Positions 6,941 to 15,272 of a stretch of DNA of 44,480 nt are shown in pieces (the stretch's first letter is position 1; every line of letters starts with the position of its first letter). The notes beneath the pieces are model-generated. The model saw nothing but the letters and a program-made list of their open reading frames with translations, did no database searches and was not told the DNA's origin. Source of the DNA: Polychytrium aggregatum (Eukaryota > Chytridiomycota > Chytridiomycetes > Polychytriales); the NCBI RefSeq assembly GCF_025602895.1, contig NW_026516431.1, positions 1-44,480 of the forward strand, given 5' to 3'. The position numbers were made by a program, and so were the translations under genes.

Positions 6941-9900
6941 CTATCTCCTCCTTAAACTACGGCGTGTTCCATCTTGAGTTCTCCTGGGGCCAGGCTTGTC
7001 TGGGTAGCGTCGGTGGTACTCCGCGGCCACCGTTGGGGCAAAGACAATGTCGGCGGGCTCCCAACTTCGATCGGTGACCGGGTAGCCTTTCCAATCGATG
7101 AGATAGTGCAGCTTTCCGCGCACGAACTTGGAGTCTAAGATCTCTTCGACCTCCCACTCCAAGTTCCCATCGATGACCACCGCAGGGGGCGGCGCTTGCA
7201 CCCGACCCGGAAGCGAGTTCTTCTTGTAGGGCTCAAGAAGAGACACATGGAACACCGGGTGCACCTTTATGTCCTTTGGCAAGTCCAGGCGGAAAGCCAA
7301 TGTCCCGACGGCCTCGAGGATGGTGAATGGTCCAATCCTCTGGTAATCCAGCTTCTTGCTTGGGCGAGTGGTGCTGATGTTACGAGTCAGCACCCAGACT
7401 TGATCGCCCGGACGCAAGTCGGGAGCCTGGGACCTCCGGAGATCTGAGAAGTGCTTGTAGTCAGACTTTGCCTTCTCAAGATTCTCCTTCAACAGTGCCA
7501 GGTTCCGCTGGAGATGTTCAACCCTCTCCGTGGCAGAGGGAACATCAGGGCCGCCAGCGACAACGGGGACTTCGAACCTTGGGTGGAACCCATAGGTTGC
7601 CAAGAATGGCGAGGCATGTGTTGACGAGTTCTCGAGGTTATTGTAAGAGAACTCGGCCAACGGCAGCAGCTCGGCCCAGTCATCTTGCTGATACGACGTG
7701 TAACAGCGCAGGTATTGGTTGATGACCTGGTTGACCCTCTCAGTCTGTCCATCGGTCTGGGGATGGAAGGCCGTGGACAGACTGGTTTGGATCCCGAGCT
7801 GCGTGCAGAGTGCCTTCCAGAACCGAGAGGTGAACTGACTTCCTCGGTCTGAAACCACTGTGTCGGGGAGGCCATGGAGACGAAAGACATTGTCGAGGAA
7901 CAGTGACGCAGTCTCCTCCGCCGACGGCAGTGAACGCCAGGACATAAAGTGTGCCATCTTTGTGAGGCTGCATACCACCACAAAGATGCAGGTGTGACCC
8001 TTGGACTTTGGCAGATCAGTGATAAAGTCCATGGTCAGTGTCCCCCAGGGTCGATCGGCTGTCTGGAGTGGCAACAGGAACCCAAACGGCTTGTGTCGCG
8101 GAGCTTTCGAGCGTGCACAGGTGTCGCACGTCGAGACGTACTCTTTGACATCTTTCCGATAGGTTTGCCACCAAAACTGTCGCGATACCAGAGCCAGAGT
8201 CCGTCGGATGCCTGGATGACCCACAGCGACTGGGTCATGGCACGACTTGAGCGCCGGAACTCGGCACGACTCTGGGACCACAATCCTGTTCTGGAAGGTG
8301 AGGTACTGGCCATTCCAGACGAACTTCGGGTCACGACGGTATTTGTCTAGACCGGGATCCCGAGCCTGCTCTTCGGCTATGAGCTGCAGCAAATCCACAG
8401 GGTCACTGCGACTTGCAACCGAAGAGCGGGCGTCTCTGCTTCGGAGCACGCGTATCACCGCGGCAGGATCGAGAAGCAGAGGCGGATCCCTCGACACGGA
8501 GGCCGACGAAGGGATGTAGTCCGAGCGACGAGACAGGGCATCGGCCTTGCCGTTCCTCGCACCAGGACGGTACTGGATGCGGATGTCGAACCGAGACAAG
8601 AACTGGGACCACCGTGCATGACGCTGGTTTAGGATGCGAGCCGTTGCCAGGTACTCCAAGTTCTTGTGATCGGTCAGAACGGCAACGGGATGCTGGGCGC
8701 CTTCGAGGTAGTGTCGCCACGCCTCGAAAGCCTCCTTGATCGCCAACAGCTCTTTCTCGTATATGCTGTAGTTACGTTCAGCATTCGAGAGTGTCCGCGA
8801 ATGGAACGAGCAAGGATGAAGGCGATCATCAGCACCCCGCTGGGAGAGCACGCATCCAAGCGCAAAGTCCGACGCATCTGACTCTACGACGAACGGCTTG
8901 GATGGGTCCGGATGCACCAGAACGGGCTCCGAAACGAAGGCATCCTTCAAGGATCTGAATGCTTTATCGGCTTCGCGGGACCACTGGAAGCCATGCGTCT
9001 TCCGGAAGAGCCGAGTCATGGGCCCCGCGATCTTTGCGTATCCATCGATGAAGCGTCGATAGAAGTTCGCAAACCCGACAAAGGATCGAAGATCCGAGAT
9101 GTTGCGCGGTATGGGCCAATCCAAGATCGCAGAGAGCTTGGATCGCTCCATACCGATGCCCTCGGGCGAGACCATGAAACCAAGGAACGAGACCGAGGTT
9201 TTGGAGAACTCGCACTTCTCCAGCTTGCAATACAGCTTTGCAGCTCGGAGCTTCGAGAGGACCTGCTTGACGTGCTCTACATGCTGCGACGGATCAGCAC
9301 TGTAGATCAAGATATCGTCAAGATACGCAATTGCGAACTGGTCCAACTCGGTGCGCAGGACGTCGTTGATGAAGTGCTGGAACGTCGCTGGCGCGTTGGT
9401 GAGCCCAAAGGGCATCACCAAGTACTCGAAGTGCCCATATCGAGTACGGAAAGCTGTCTTCCACTCGTCCCCGGAGCGGATGCGCAGCAGATTGTAGGCT
9501 CCACGAAGGTCCAGCTTAGTGAACACCTTCGCGCCTCGAAGTCGGTCCAGCAGCTCGCCGATCAGCGGTAAAGGGTAACGGTTCTTTACCGTGATACCGT
9601 TCAGTGCGCGGTAGTCAACGCAAAGACGAAGTGAGCCGTCCTTCTTCTTGACGAAGAGGATTGGTGAGCCTGCTGGGGACGACGAAGGACGAACGAATCC
9701 CTTGGCAAGATTCTCGTCGAGATAGTCACGCAGAGCGTGAAGTTCGGGCTCGGACAGTGAGTACAGAGGCCCGAACTTTGGCGACTTGCCCGGCTCCAAG
9801 TCAATGGGGCAGTCATAAGGGCGATGCGGAGGCAAGGAGTCAGCTTCCTGTTTAGAGAAAACAGACAGGAAGTCCTTGTACTCCGCAGGCACTTCGACAG

Positions 9901-11041
9901 TCGCAGTGCTCGGCTCGTCAGTGGGCAGGACATGGACCTGAAAGATGGTCAGGGGTTGCGTTCCATGCCTGCATGCATCCAAAGACTCGCGCATCGAGCG
10001 GTAATCAATGCTGCAGACGCGGAGAGGAGCGTCCGAGCTGAGAGGAGGGGCGTGGACAAGGTCAGAATAATGTTCGACGGTTACTTTATTCTGAACAATG
10101 TCCGAAGAACAAACAACAGGAGGAGGTACATCAAGGAGGGAAAGAGAACTGACAACAGAAGAAGGGGTTTGGGAAGAGCGAAGGGGTTCGGGAGGAACAA
10201 GACAAGAAGGGGAAGACGAAGGTGGGAGCGTAGGAGAGGAGCTTAGATCAATCAAAGGAGTGGAATCATCAAGAAGGGGAGTGACATTGGAGGAAGTGGA
10301 GCAAGACGAAAGAGAAGTAGTGCATGGAGAGGGGTCGGAATCAACAGAAGGAGGGAGACAAAGAAGACCGCGAGACCAGACAATCTTGGGCTCGGCGGTG
10401 CGCAACCAAGGAAAGCCAAGGATAAGTGGTTGATGTGGAGACCTGATCACATCGAACCGAAGGCGTTGCGAGACGTCCCCGAGAATCACCTCGAGTGGAG
10501 CAGTCTCGCGGAGGATGGGGCCAGACGACAGCGGCTTACCATCCACGCCTTCCACTGCCAAGGGCGAAGCCTTGGAGCAGGTGGGGACAGAGTGTCGAGC
10601 AACAAAGTCCTCGTCGATAAAGTTGCCAGAGGCACCAGAATCGACAAGTCCTTCGCACGACAGAGAATCACCAGAAGGAAGACGAACAGCGACGGGAACA
10701 ACCAACGAGCAACGACGAACAGACGAAACACAAGACTTTGGTTCGGTACCAGCTTCGGCACCAGGGTTGCGGCTAGCACAGACAGTTAACTTTGCCGAGG
10801 GTTGGCAGGACAGCTCAGGTATTTGCACCTGTGGATGAGGTGCAGTTCCCAGTGACACCAGAGGTGCCACGGGTACTATGCCAGAGCTGAGAGTGTCCGC
10901 CGGTCCAGAGGCAAGGCGAAGCTGTCCGCACATCACTGCTTCCCCAGTACTTACCAAAGGCACCTTACCAATGTCTTCACTTTCGGAAGGCGGTGGGCAC
11001 GGCTCCGGTTCAAGGCCTTCACTTAGAACCGGGCCTGGTCG
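6941..11041 (-). CDS. pol: B1 Pol: protease, reverse transcriptase, RNase H, integrase, chromodomain (-1 frame)
   Basis: Read as a Gag-Pol fusion by -1 frameshift at 11041-11047; no ATG is needed. Counting residues from the GTG at 10963: protease LVDSGASG (DSG 108-110), reverse transcriptase LCVDYRALN (447), PFGLTNAP (518) and YLDD (547-550), RNase H VESDASDFALG (693) and TDHKNLEYL (763), integrase zinc finger (H909, H916, C946, C949), catalytic triad D979, D1039, E1075 (D-35-E spacing), GPF (1211-1213), chromodomain about 1269-1308 (WEVEEIL, YLIDWKGYP, RSWEP). The frame is open throughout. Residue 998 is Cys in VVVCSLTKMAHF where D and A have Asp. The TAG stop (6941-6943) touches the LTR, so the C-terminus RRSLRRR is written by the polypurine tract. 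Confidence 0.96.
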   Translation of the reverse strand, partial: RPGPVLSEGLEPEPCPPPSESEDIGKVPLVSTGEAVMCGQLRLASGPADTLSSGIVPVAPLVSLGTAPHPQVQIPELSCQPSAKLTVCASRNPGAEAGTEPKSCVSSVRRCSLVVPVAVRLPSGDSLSCEGLVDSGASGNFIDEDFVARHSVPTCSKASPLAVEGVDGKPLSSGPILRETAPLEVILGDVSQRLRFDVIRSPHQPLILGFPWLRTAEPKIVWSRGLLCLPPSVDSDPSPCTTSLSSCSTSSNVTPLLDDSTPLIDLSSSPTLPPSSSPSCLVPPEPLRSSQTPSSVVSSLSLLDVPPPVVCSSDIVQNKVTVEHYSDLVHAPPLSSDAPLRVCSIDYRSMRESLDACRHGTQPLTIFQVHVLPTDEPSTATVEVPAEYKDFLSVFSKQEADSLPPHRPYDCPIDLEPGKSPKFGPLYSLSEPELHALRDYLDENLAKGFVRPSSSPAGSPILFVKKKDGSLRLCVDYRALNGITVKNRYPLPLIGELLDRLRGAKVFTKLDLRGAYNLLRIRSGDEWKTAFRTRYGHFEYLVMPFGLTNAPATFQHFINDVLRTELDQFAIAYLDDILIYSADPSQHVEHVKQVLSKLRAAKLYCKLEKCEFSKTSVSFLGFMVSPEGIGMERSKLSAILDWPIPRNISDLRSFVGFANFYRRFIDGYAKIAGPMTRLFRKTHGFQWSREADKAFRSLKDAFVSEPVLVHPDPSKPFVVESDASDFALGCVLSQRGADDRLHPCSFHSRTLSNAERNYSIYEKELLAIKEAFEAWRHYLEGAQHPVAVLTDHKNLEYLATARILNQRHARWSQFLSRFDIRIQYRPGARNGKADALSRRSDYIPSSASVSRDPPLLLDPAAVIRVLRSRDARSSVASRSDPVDLLQLIAEEQARDPGLDKYRRDPKFVWNGQYLTFQNRIVVPESCRVPALKSCHDPVAVGHPGIRRTLALVSRQFWWQTYRKDVKEYVSTCDTCARSKAPRHKPFGFLLPLQTADRPWGTLTMDFITDLPKSKGHTCIFVVVCSLTKMAHFMSWRSLPSAEETASLFLDNVFRLHGLPDTVVSDRGSQFTSRFWKALCTQLGIQTSLSTAFHPQTDGQTERVNQVINQYLRCYTSYQQDDWAELLPLAEFSYNNLENSSTHASPFLATYGFHPRFEVPVVAGGPDVPSATERVEHLQRNLALLKENLEKAKSDYKHFSDLRRSQAPDLRPGDQVWVLTRNISTTRPSKKLDYQRIGPFTILEAVGTLAFRLDLPKDIKVHPVFHVSLLEPYKKNSLPGRVQAPPPAVVIDGNLEWEVEEILDSKFVRGKLHYLIDWKGYPVTDRSWEPADIVFAPTVAAEYHRRYPDKPGPRRTQDGTRRSLRRR

Positions 11042-11047
11042 TTTCCC
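11005..11047 (-). promoter_or_regulatory. B1 -1 frameshift signal: GGGAAAC plus stem-loop over the gag stop
   Basis: In sense, gag codons TCG GGA AAC give the heptamer G-GGA-AAC (11041-11047). After an 8-nt spacer (GACCAGGC) comes an inverted repeat CCGGTTCTAAG / CTTGAACCGG (11005-11032), 10 pairs with one bulged T, that includes the gag TAA. The -1 frame is open from here into the protease. The same layout occurs in B2, B3, C1, C2 and D. Confidence 0.9.
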
Positions 11048-12000
11048 GAACTGAAGTCTTGCACTTCTCCATCTTCGTAAACGATGGTGCGGATGATCCT
11101 CGGGCCGGGAGGTCCAGGGGGCGGTCCGGTAGCTCTGGTAGATCCAAACTTGACGGGGCAGTTTCGTACCAAGTGGCCCTTCTTGCCACAGTACAGGCAG
11201 AGTCCAAAGCGGCGGCGGCGTTGTTTCTCCTCGGCGGTCAGGGGTCCAGAGACGGCAGAGTCCACTTGCATGGGCTCGGAAACAATGTAGGAGGGGTGCG
11301 GCGGAGCGAGGACGGGCGCGGGAGCGATGGCGGGAACGGCAGCGGAGGCGGAACCAAAGGCGAACTGGGAAGACCGGTAGCGGGCAGGCGTGCTTCGGCG
11401 CTCTTGACGGCGCTCGCGGATTCGTGCATCGAGCTCGTTACAAAGCTCGATGTACTCCTCCAGATCTCGTGGCAGAGGGCGAACTCGCGAAAGTTCGTCT
11501 CTGACATCATCCGACAAGCCAAGTCGGAAGAACGAGATCTTTGCACCGTCGTTCCAAGTCGTATCGGCGGCAATACGAAGGAACTCGGATGCATAGACTG
11601 CGCACGGGCGGTTGCCCTGAGACAGTGTGGTGATCACTGACTCGGCAGTCCTGGCCCGATCAGGGTCGTCAAACACTTTGGAAAAGCGTTCTAGGAAATC
11701 GCCAAAAGAGTTGAGTCGGGGATCACCCATCTCAAGCATCGGAGTCGCCCACTGGAGAGCCGGTCCAGTGAGCAGACTAATGACGAATCCGACCTTAATC
11801 GGGTCAGCAGGGAACCGGTGGGGCTGCATTCGTATATACAGTTTGCACTGATTTACGAATGCCCGGAACCCTTGCCGGTTACCGTCGTAACGGTCCGGCA
11901 TCTGCACGCTGTACCCAGCGGCAGGAGCATCGCGAGCTGTCCGGAGCTCGGCGAGCTCGGCCTCCAAGGCACGGAGGCGGTCCACGAGGGCAGGATCCAT
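11023..12000 (-). CDS. gag: B1 Gag, 325 aa, capsid and nucleocapsid
   Basis: Forms the virus-like particle and packages the RNA. The start is the ATG at 12000 (MDPALVDRL), followed by a short coiled-coil-like N-terminus (residues 1-25). A Ty3/gypsy capsid motif sits at 69-86 (KVGFVISLLTGPALQWAT). Arg-rich and Pro/Ala-rich linkers lead to one zinc knuckle, CX2CX4HX4C (C268, C271, H276, C281). The sequence is close to D Gag and of the sushi/PEG10 type. The stop TAA (11023-11025) lies inside the frameshift stem. The frame is open upstream of the ATG, but that part is leader with a T-run. Confidence 0.95.
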   Translation of the reverse strand: MDPALVDRLRALEAELAELRTARDAPAAGYSVQMPDRYDGNRQGFRAFVNQCKLYIRMQPHRFPADPIKVGFVISLLTGPALQWATPMLEMGDPRLNSFGDFLERFSKVFDDPDRARTAESVITTLSQGNRPCAVYASEFLRIAADTTWNDGAKISFFRLGLSDDVRDELSRVRPLPRDLEEYIELCNELDARIRERRQERRSTPARYRSSQFAFGSASAAVPAIAPAPVLAPPHPSYIVSEPMQVDSAVSGPLTAEEKQRRRRFGLCLYCGKKGHLVRNCPVKFGSTRATGPPPGPPGPRIIRTIVYEDGEVQDFSSGNDQARF

Positions 12001-12179
12001 GGCGGGACTGGGACTGGGACTGGGAAAAAAAAAAAAAAAGCGAGGAGGTTCAAGAACAGGAGAGCGAAGAGGGCTCAGACACAAGTGTGCTTGAGGTTCG
12101 GACAGGACTAGGAAAGGGGCGGGGCTAGGAGCGGAAGATACCAAGCAGGTGGTATCAGTAGAAGAGAGTTCGAACAAAG
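12001..12179 (-). other. B1 leader with T-run and CCCAGT repeats
   Basis: Between the primer site and gag. The plus strand shows GGGACT repeated three times, then 15 A (14 in B2). A GATACCA...TGGTATC inverted repeat occurs at 12137-12156. Confidence 0.7.
12167..12178 (-). other. B1 self-primer binding site
   Basis: In sense, one base after the 5' LTR reads TTTGTTCGAACT, the exact complement of AGTTCGAACAAA, the predicted first 12 nt of the transcript (12267-12278 in the 5' LTR). The match starts precisely at the predicted +1 and ends after 12 nt. This is the Tf1-type self-priming layout; no tRNA-like TGG primer site adjoins the LTR. Confidence 0.85.
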
Positions 12180-12598
12180 TGTAAGGAGTGAACAAGCGCA
12201 AGGACGAAGACCAAGTGCTTGGTATGAGCTTTATTAGCTTTTAGCCCCGAACACCAAAGAACAAGTTTTGTTCGAACTGGTGTTCAACATAGGCTCAGAC
12301 ATGCAGGGCTATTTATAGACCGGGAGAAGGTCGAGGGGCAAAAGTGGGCGAGAAGGGTGGAGCATCACAGAGAAGCGAGAAGGGGGTGCGAGAGTGGCTG
12401 GTGTGCAAGCGAGAGAGGCTTGGCACAGCCCGGGGACATGTGCCGAGCGGTGGGGGAGGCAGGAAACCAGTAGACGCGGGTGGCAACGGCGCGTGCTCAT
12501 GCATGGGGGCAAACAAACACGTGGGGACTCATGATTGGTGCGGAGGGCGAGAGCATGCGGGACAATCTCATTGGTCCGTTGTGATGCTGGTCATCACA
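12180..12598 (-). repeat. B1 5' LTR
   Basis: 419 bp, apparently identical to 6522-6940. Promoter in sense order: TATAAATAG (T at 12317), predicted start A at 12278. The target copy TCGGT follows at 12599-12603. Confidence 0.95.
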
Positions 12599-14853
12599 TC
12601 GGTAGATGCGTGATGAGATCCATGGACATGCTGGTCCAGGGGCGGTCGGGAACAGGCAGGGGTTGCAGCAATCCTTGCTCTCGGGTCGTGCGTGACTTGA
12701 CCATCTTGCAGGTATGGCAGGACTCGATGTACTTCTCGACGGTGCGCTTCATTCCAGGCCAGTATGCGACTTTGGCCAGTCGGTCGTATGTCTTCTCGAC
12801 TCCAAAGTGTCCAGCGAGGGGCGAGTCGTGGACCTCTTGGAGCAACTTGGTCTTCAACGACGGAATGTCCGGCACACAGACACGGCTGTCCTTCTTCAGG
12901 AGGAGCAGGCCATCACGCACTGTGTACTCGGATGATTCGTCGTCCTTGGGGAGCTTAGACACCTTTCGGAACAGTTCTCCGAACTGTTTGTCGTTGGCGA
13001 TGTTGTCTCGGACAACATCCAGCATCGTGTTGTCGACACTGACAGTCGACTCGTACAGTGACGCCAATTGGTAGTCGGGGCGTCGGGACAGTGCGTCAGG
13101 CACCACATTGAGTTTGCCTTTCTGGTATACAACCTCGTAGTTGTACTCGGCGAGGAACTCCATCCATCGCGCTTGGCGTCGGCTCAGGTTCTTCTTGGTG
13201 TCGAGGTAACGCAGTGACTGGTGGTCCGTCACAATCTTGAAGGGCTTGGCGGTACCGTGGAGGTACACTCGGAACTTCTGCAGCGCGTAGATGATCGCAA
13301 GCTGCTCCTTCTCGTGCACGGGATAGTTGATCTCGTGTTGGGACAGTTTGCGCGACTCGAAGGCAACGGGCCTTCCCTCCTGCATCAAAACAGCTCCCAC
13401 CGCAAAGTCGGAGGCGTCGGTGTGCACGGAGACATCCGTGTTCGGGTCGAACACAGCGAGGACAGGAGCGTTCGTCAAGGCGTGCTTGAGGGTCTCGAAC
13501 GCTTGGCGTTGTGGGTGGTCCCACACGAAGGGGCACTCTTTGCGGAGTAGGTCTGTGAGTGGACCGGCAGTGCGCGCCAGATCGGGGATGAATCGGCGGT
13601 AGTAGTTGACGAGACCGAGAAACGACTGCACGTCAGAGACGCATGCGAGCGGCGGCCACTCGACCACAGACTTGACCTTGGCGGGGTCGACTTCGATTCC
13701 TCTTCCTGAGACAACGTGTCCCAGGAACGGGACTTGATTCTTGAAGAACTCACACTTGGACAGTTTGGCATACAACTTGTGCTCGCGTAGCTTGGCCAGC
13801 ACGCGGGCGACATGACCTTCATGGGTCGCTTCATCCTTGCTGTACACAAGGATATCATCCAGGTACACGATGACAGAGTTGTCGAGCTCTTGGCGGAACA
13901 CATCGTTCATCAGCTGCATGAACGTGGCAGGTGCGTTCGTCAATCCGAACGGCAGCACTAGGAACTCGTACAGTCCGTAGCGAGTCCTGAAGGCGGTCTT
14001 GTGGACATCATCCTCGTGGATGCGGATCTGATGGTAGCCTGAGCGGAGGTCTATCTTGCTAAAGACCTTTGCTCCACTCAGACGATCCATCAACTCGTCG
14101 ATCCTGGGCAACGGGTAGGTGTTCTTGATGGTCTGTTTGTTTAGTGCGCGATAGTCGACGCACATCCTGAGATCACCTTCTTTCTTCTTGACAAAGAGCA
14201 CTGGTGCACCATACGGTGACTGGCTCGGGCGGATGAACCCATGGGCGAGGAGGTCATCCAACTGGCGCTTGAGTTCGTCCATCTCCGTCAGCGACAGTTG
14301 GTACGTCGGTCTTGACGGAGGCGACGAGCCTGGTTCGATGTCGATGCGATGATCGACGGTGCGTTGGGGTGGCAGGCATTGTGGCAACTGGTCGGGGAAT
14401 ACGTCCTTGTACTCGTCGAGCAGCTTGGTCACCACAGGCGGGGGACCGGGACCGGCTTGGTCGGTGTCGTCGACCTCACGCACGACACAGAGGAACGACG
14501 TGTCCTTCTTGATCAGCCTCTTGAATTGCATGGCTGAGAGGAGAGGTGGCATGTTGGGTGAGGCCATGCCCTGCAGGACAATGTCAGGGCCAACACGGAC
14601 AGTGCGGCCTTTCCAGTCGACGACTGGAGTCGGCTCGGCACGAGCAAGCCAGCTCATGCCGAGGATGGCATCGAACTTGGTGTCGATCACTTGGAACAAC
14701 AGGACAGGATGGTACTTGGGATGGAGGGCCACTCGCAGGACCACTTGGTGTGTGCACTGCTGCACACGATCGTCTGCAAGCGCCACACTCATCGGCGACT
14801 TCTTCTTGGTTGCATGTATGTTGAGCTCCTGGAGCAAGCGTCTGCTGACAAAG
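12599..14853 (-). CDS. pol: Element A pol, central fragment: protease end, reverse transcriptase, RNase H, integrase start
   Basis: Starts inside the protease ([12 protein letters not shown], then [10 protein letters not shown]); the DSG/DTG active site lies beyond the window. Reverse transcriptase follows: [47 protein letters not shown]. RNase H shows [33 protein letters not shown]. The integrase zinc finger is [10 protein letters not shown]...CHTCK, and the first catalytic Asp is in [11 protein letters not shown], where B1 cuts. No stops interrupt it. It has little sequence identity with B, C or D beyond domain motifs, so A is a separate lineage. The leading residues [11 protein letters not shown] of the apparent frame come from the B2 LTR. 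Confidence 0.92.
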
Positions 14854-15272
14854 TGTAAGGAGTGAACAAGCGCAAGGACGAAGACCAAGTGCTTGGTATG
14901 AGCTTTATTAGCTTTTAGCCCCGAACACCAAAGAACAAGTTTTGTTCGAACTGGTGTTCAACATAGGCTCAGACATGCAGGGCTATTTATAGACCGGGAG
15001 AAGGTCGAGGGGCAAAAGTGGGCGAGAAGGGTGGAGCATCACAGAGAAGCGAGAAGGGGGTGCGAGAGTGGCTGGTGTGCAAGCGAGAGAGGCTTGGCAC
15101 AGCCCGGGGACATGTGCCGAGCGGTGGGGGAGGCAGGAAACCAGTAGACGCGGGTGGCAACGGCGCGTGCTCATGCATGGGGGCAAACAAACACGTGGGG
15201 ACTCATGATTGGTGCGGAGGGCGAGAGCATGCGGGACAATCTCATTGGTCCGTTGTGATGCTGGTCATCACA
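14854..15272 (-). repeat. B2 3' LTR
   Basis: 419 bp, same sequence as the B1 LTRs where compared. Left flank ACAAAG is also the hexamer that precedes the LTR on the primer-site side of every B copy. Confidence 0.95.

Larger units (their letters stand above)
6522..12598 (-). mobile_element. Element B copy 1 (B1), structurally complete chromovirus, 6077 bp
   Basis: A complete LTR retrotransposon with two 419-bp LTRs (6522-6940 and 12180-12598) that look identical, flanked by a 5-bp target duplication TCGGT (6517-6521, 12599-12603). It carries gag (11023-12000), pol in the -1 frame (6941-11041), a self-priming site next to the 5' LTR and a purine tract next to the 3' LTR. It sits in the integrase of element A. 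It differs from B2 by a one-base length change in the A-run of the leader (15 versus 14); I saw no other difference. It is the best candidate for an autonomous, recently active element here. Confidence 0.96.
5096..14853 (-). mobile_element. Element A, Ty3/gypsy chromovirus, 3' part, split by B1 and truncated by B2-B3
   Basis: Visible parts are the 3' LTR (5096-5404), the 3' half of pol (5414-6521) and the central part of pol (12599-14853). B1 sits at 6522-12598 with a TCGGT duplication. The second break at 14854 is the left end of the tandem B2-B3 pair; the rest of A (protease start, gag, 5' LTR) should continue right of the window. Discounting B1 plus one target copy (6082 bp) puts the two pol parts in the same frame, and neither part has an internal stop. 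A is the outermost and so the oldest element, yet it is not visibly decayed. Confidence 0.9.

Noticed and set aside
10993..11640. 215-codon plus-strand open frame, repeated in B2 and B3
   Set aside because: Antisense to B gag and present only because gag is GC-rich and constrained.
12137..12156. TGGTATC resembling the start of an initiator-tRNA-Met primer site in B
   Set aside because: In sense it lies over 20 nt from the LTR, matches only about seven bases and forms an inverted repeat. The 12-nt self-primer site adjoins the LTR and fits much better.
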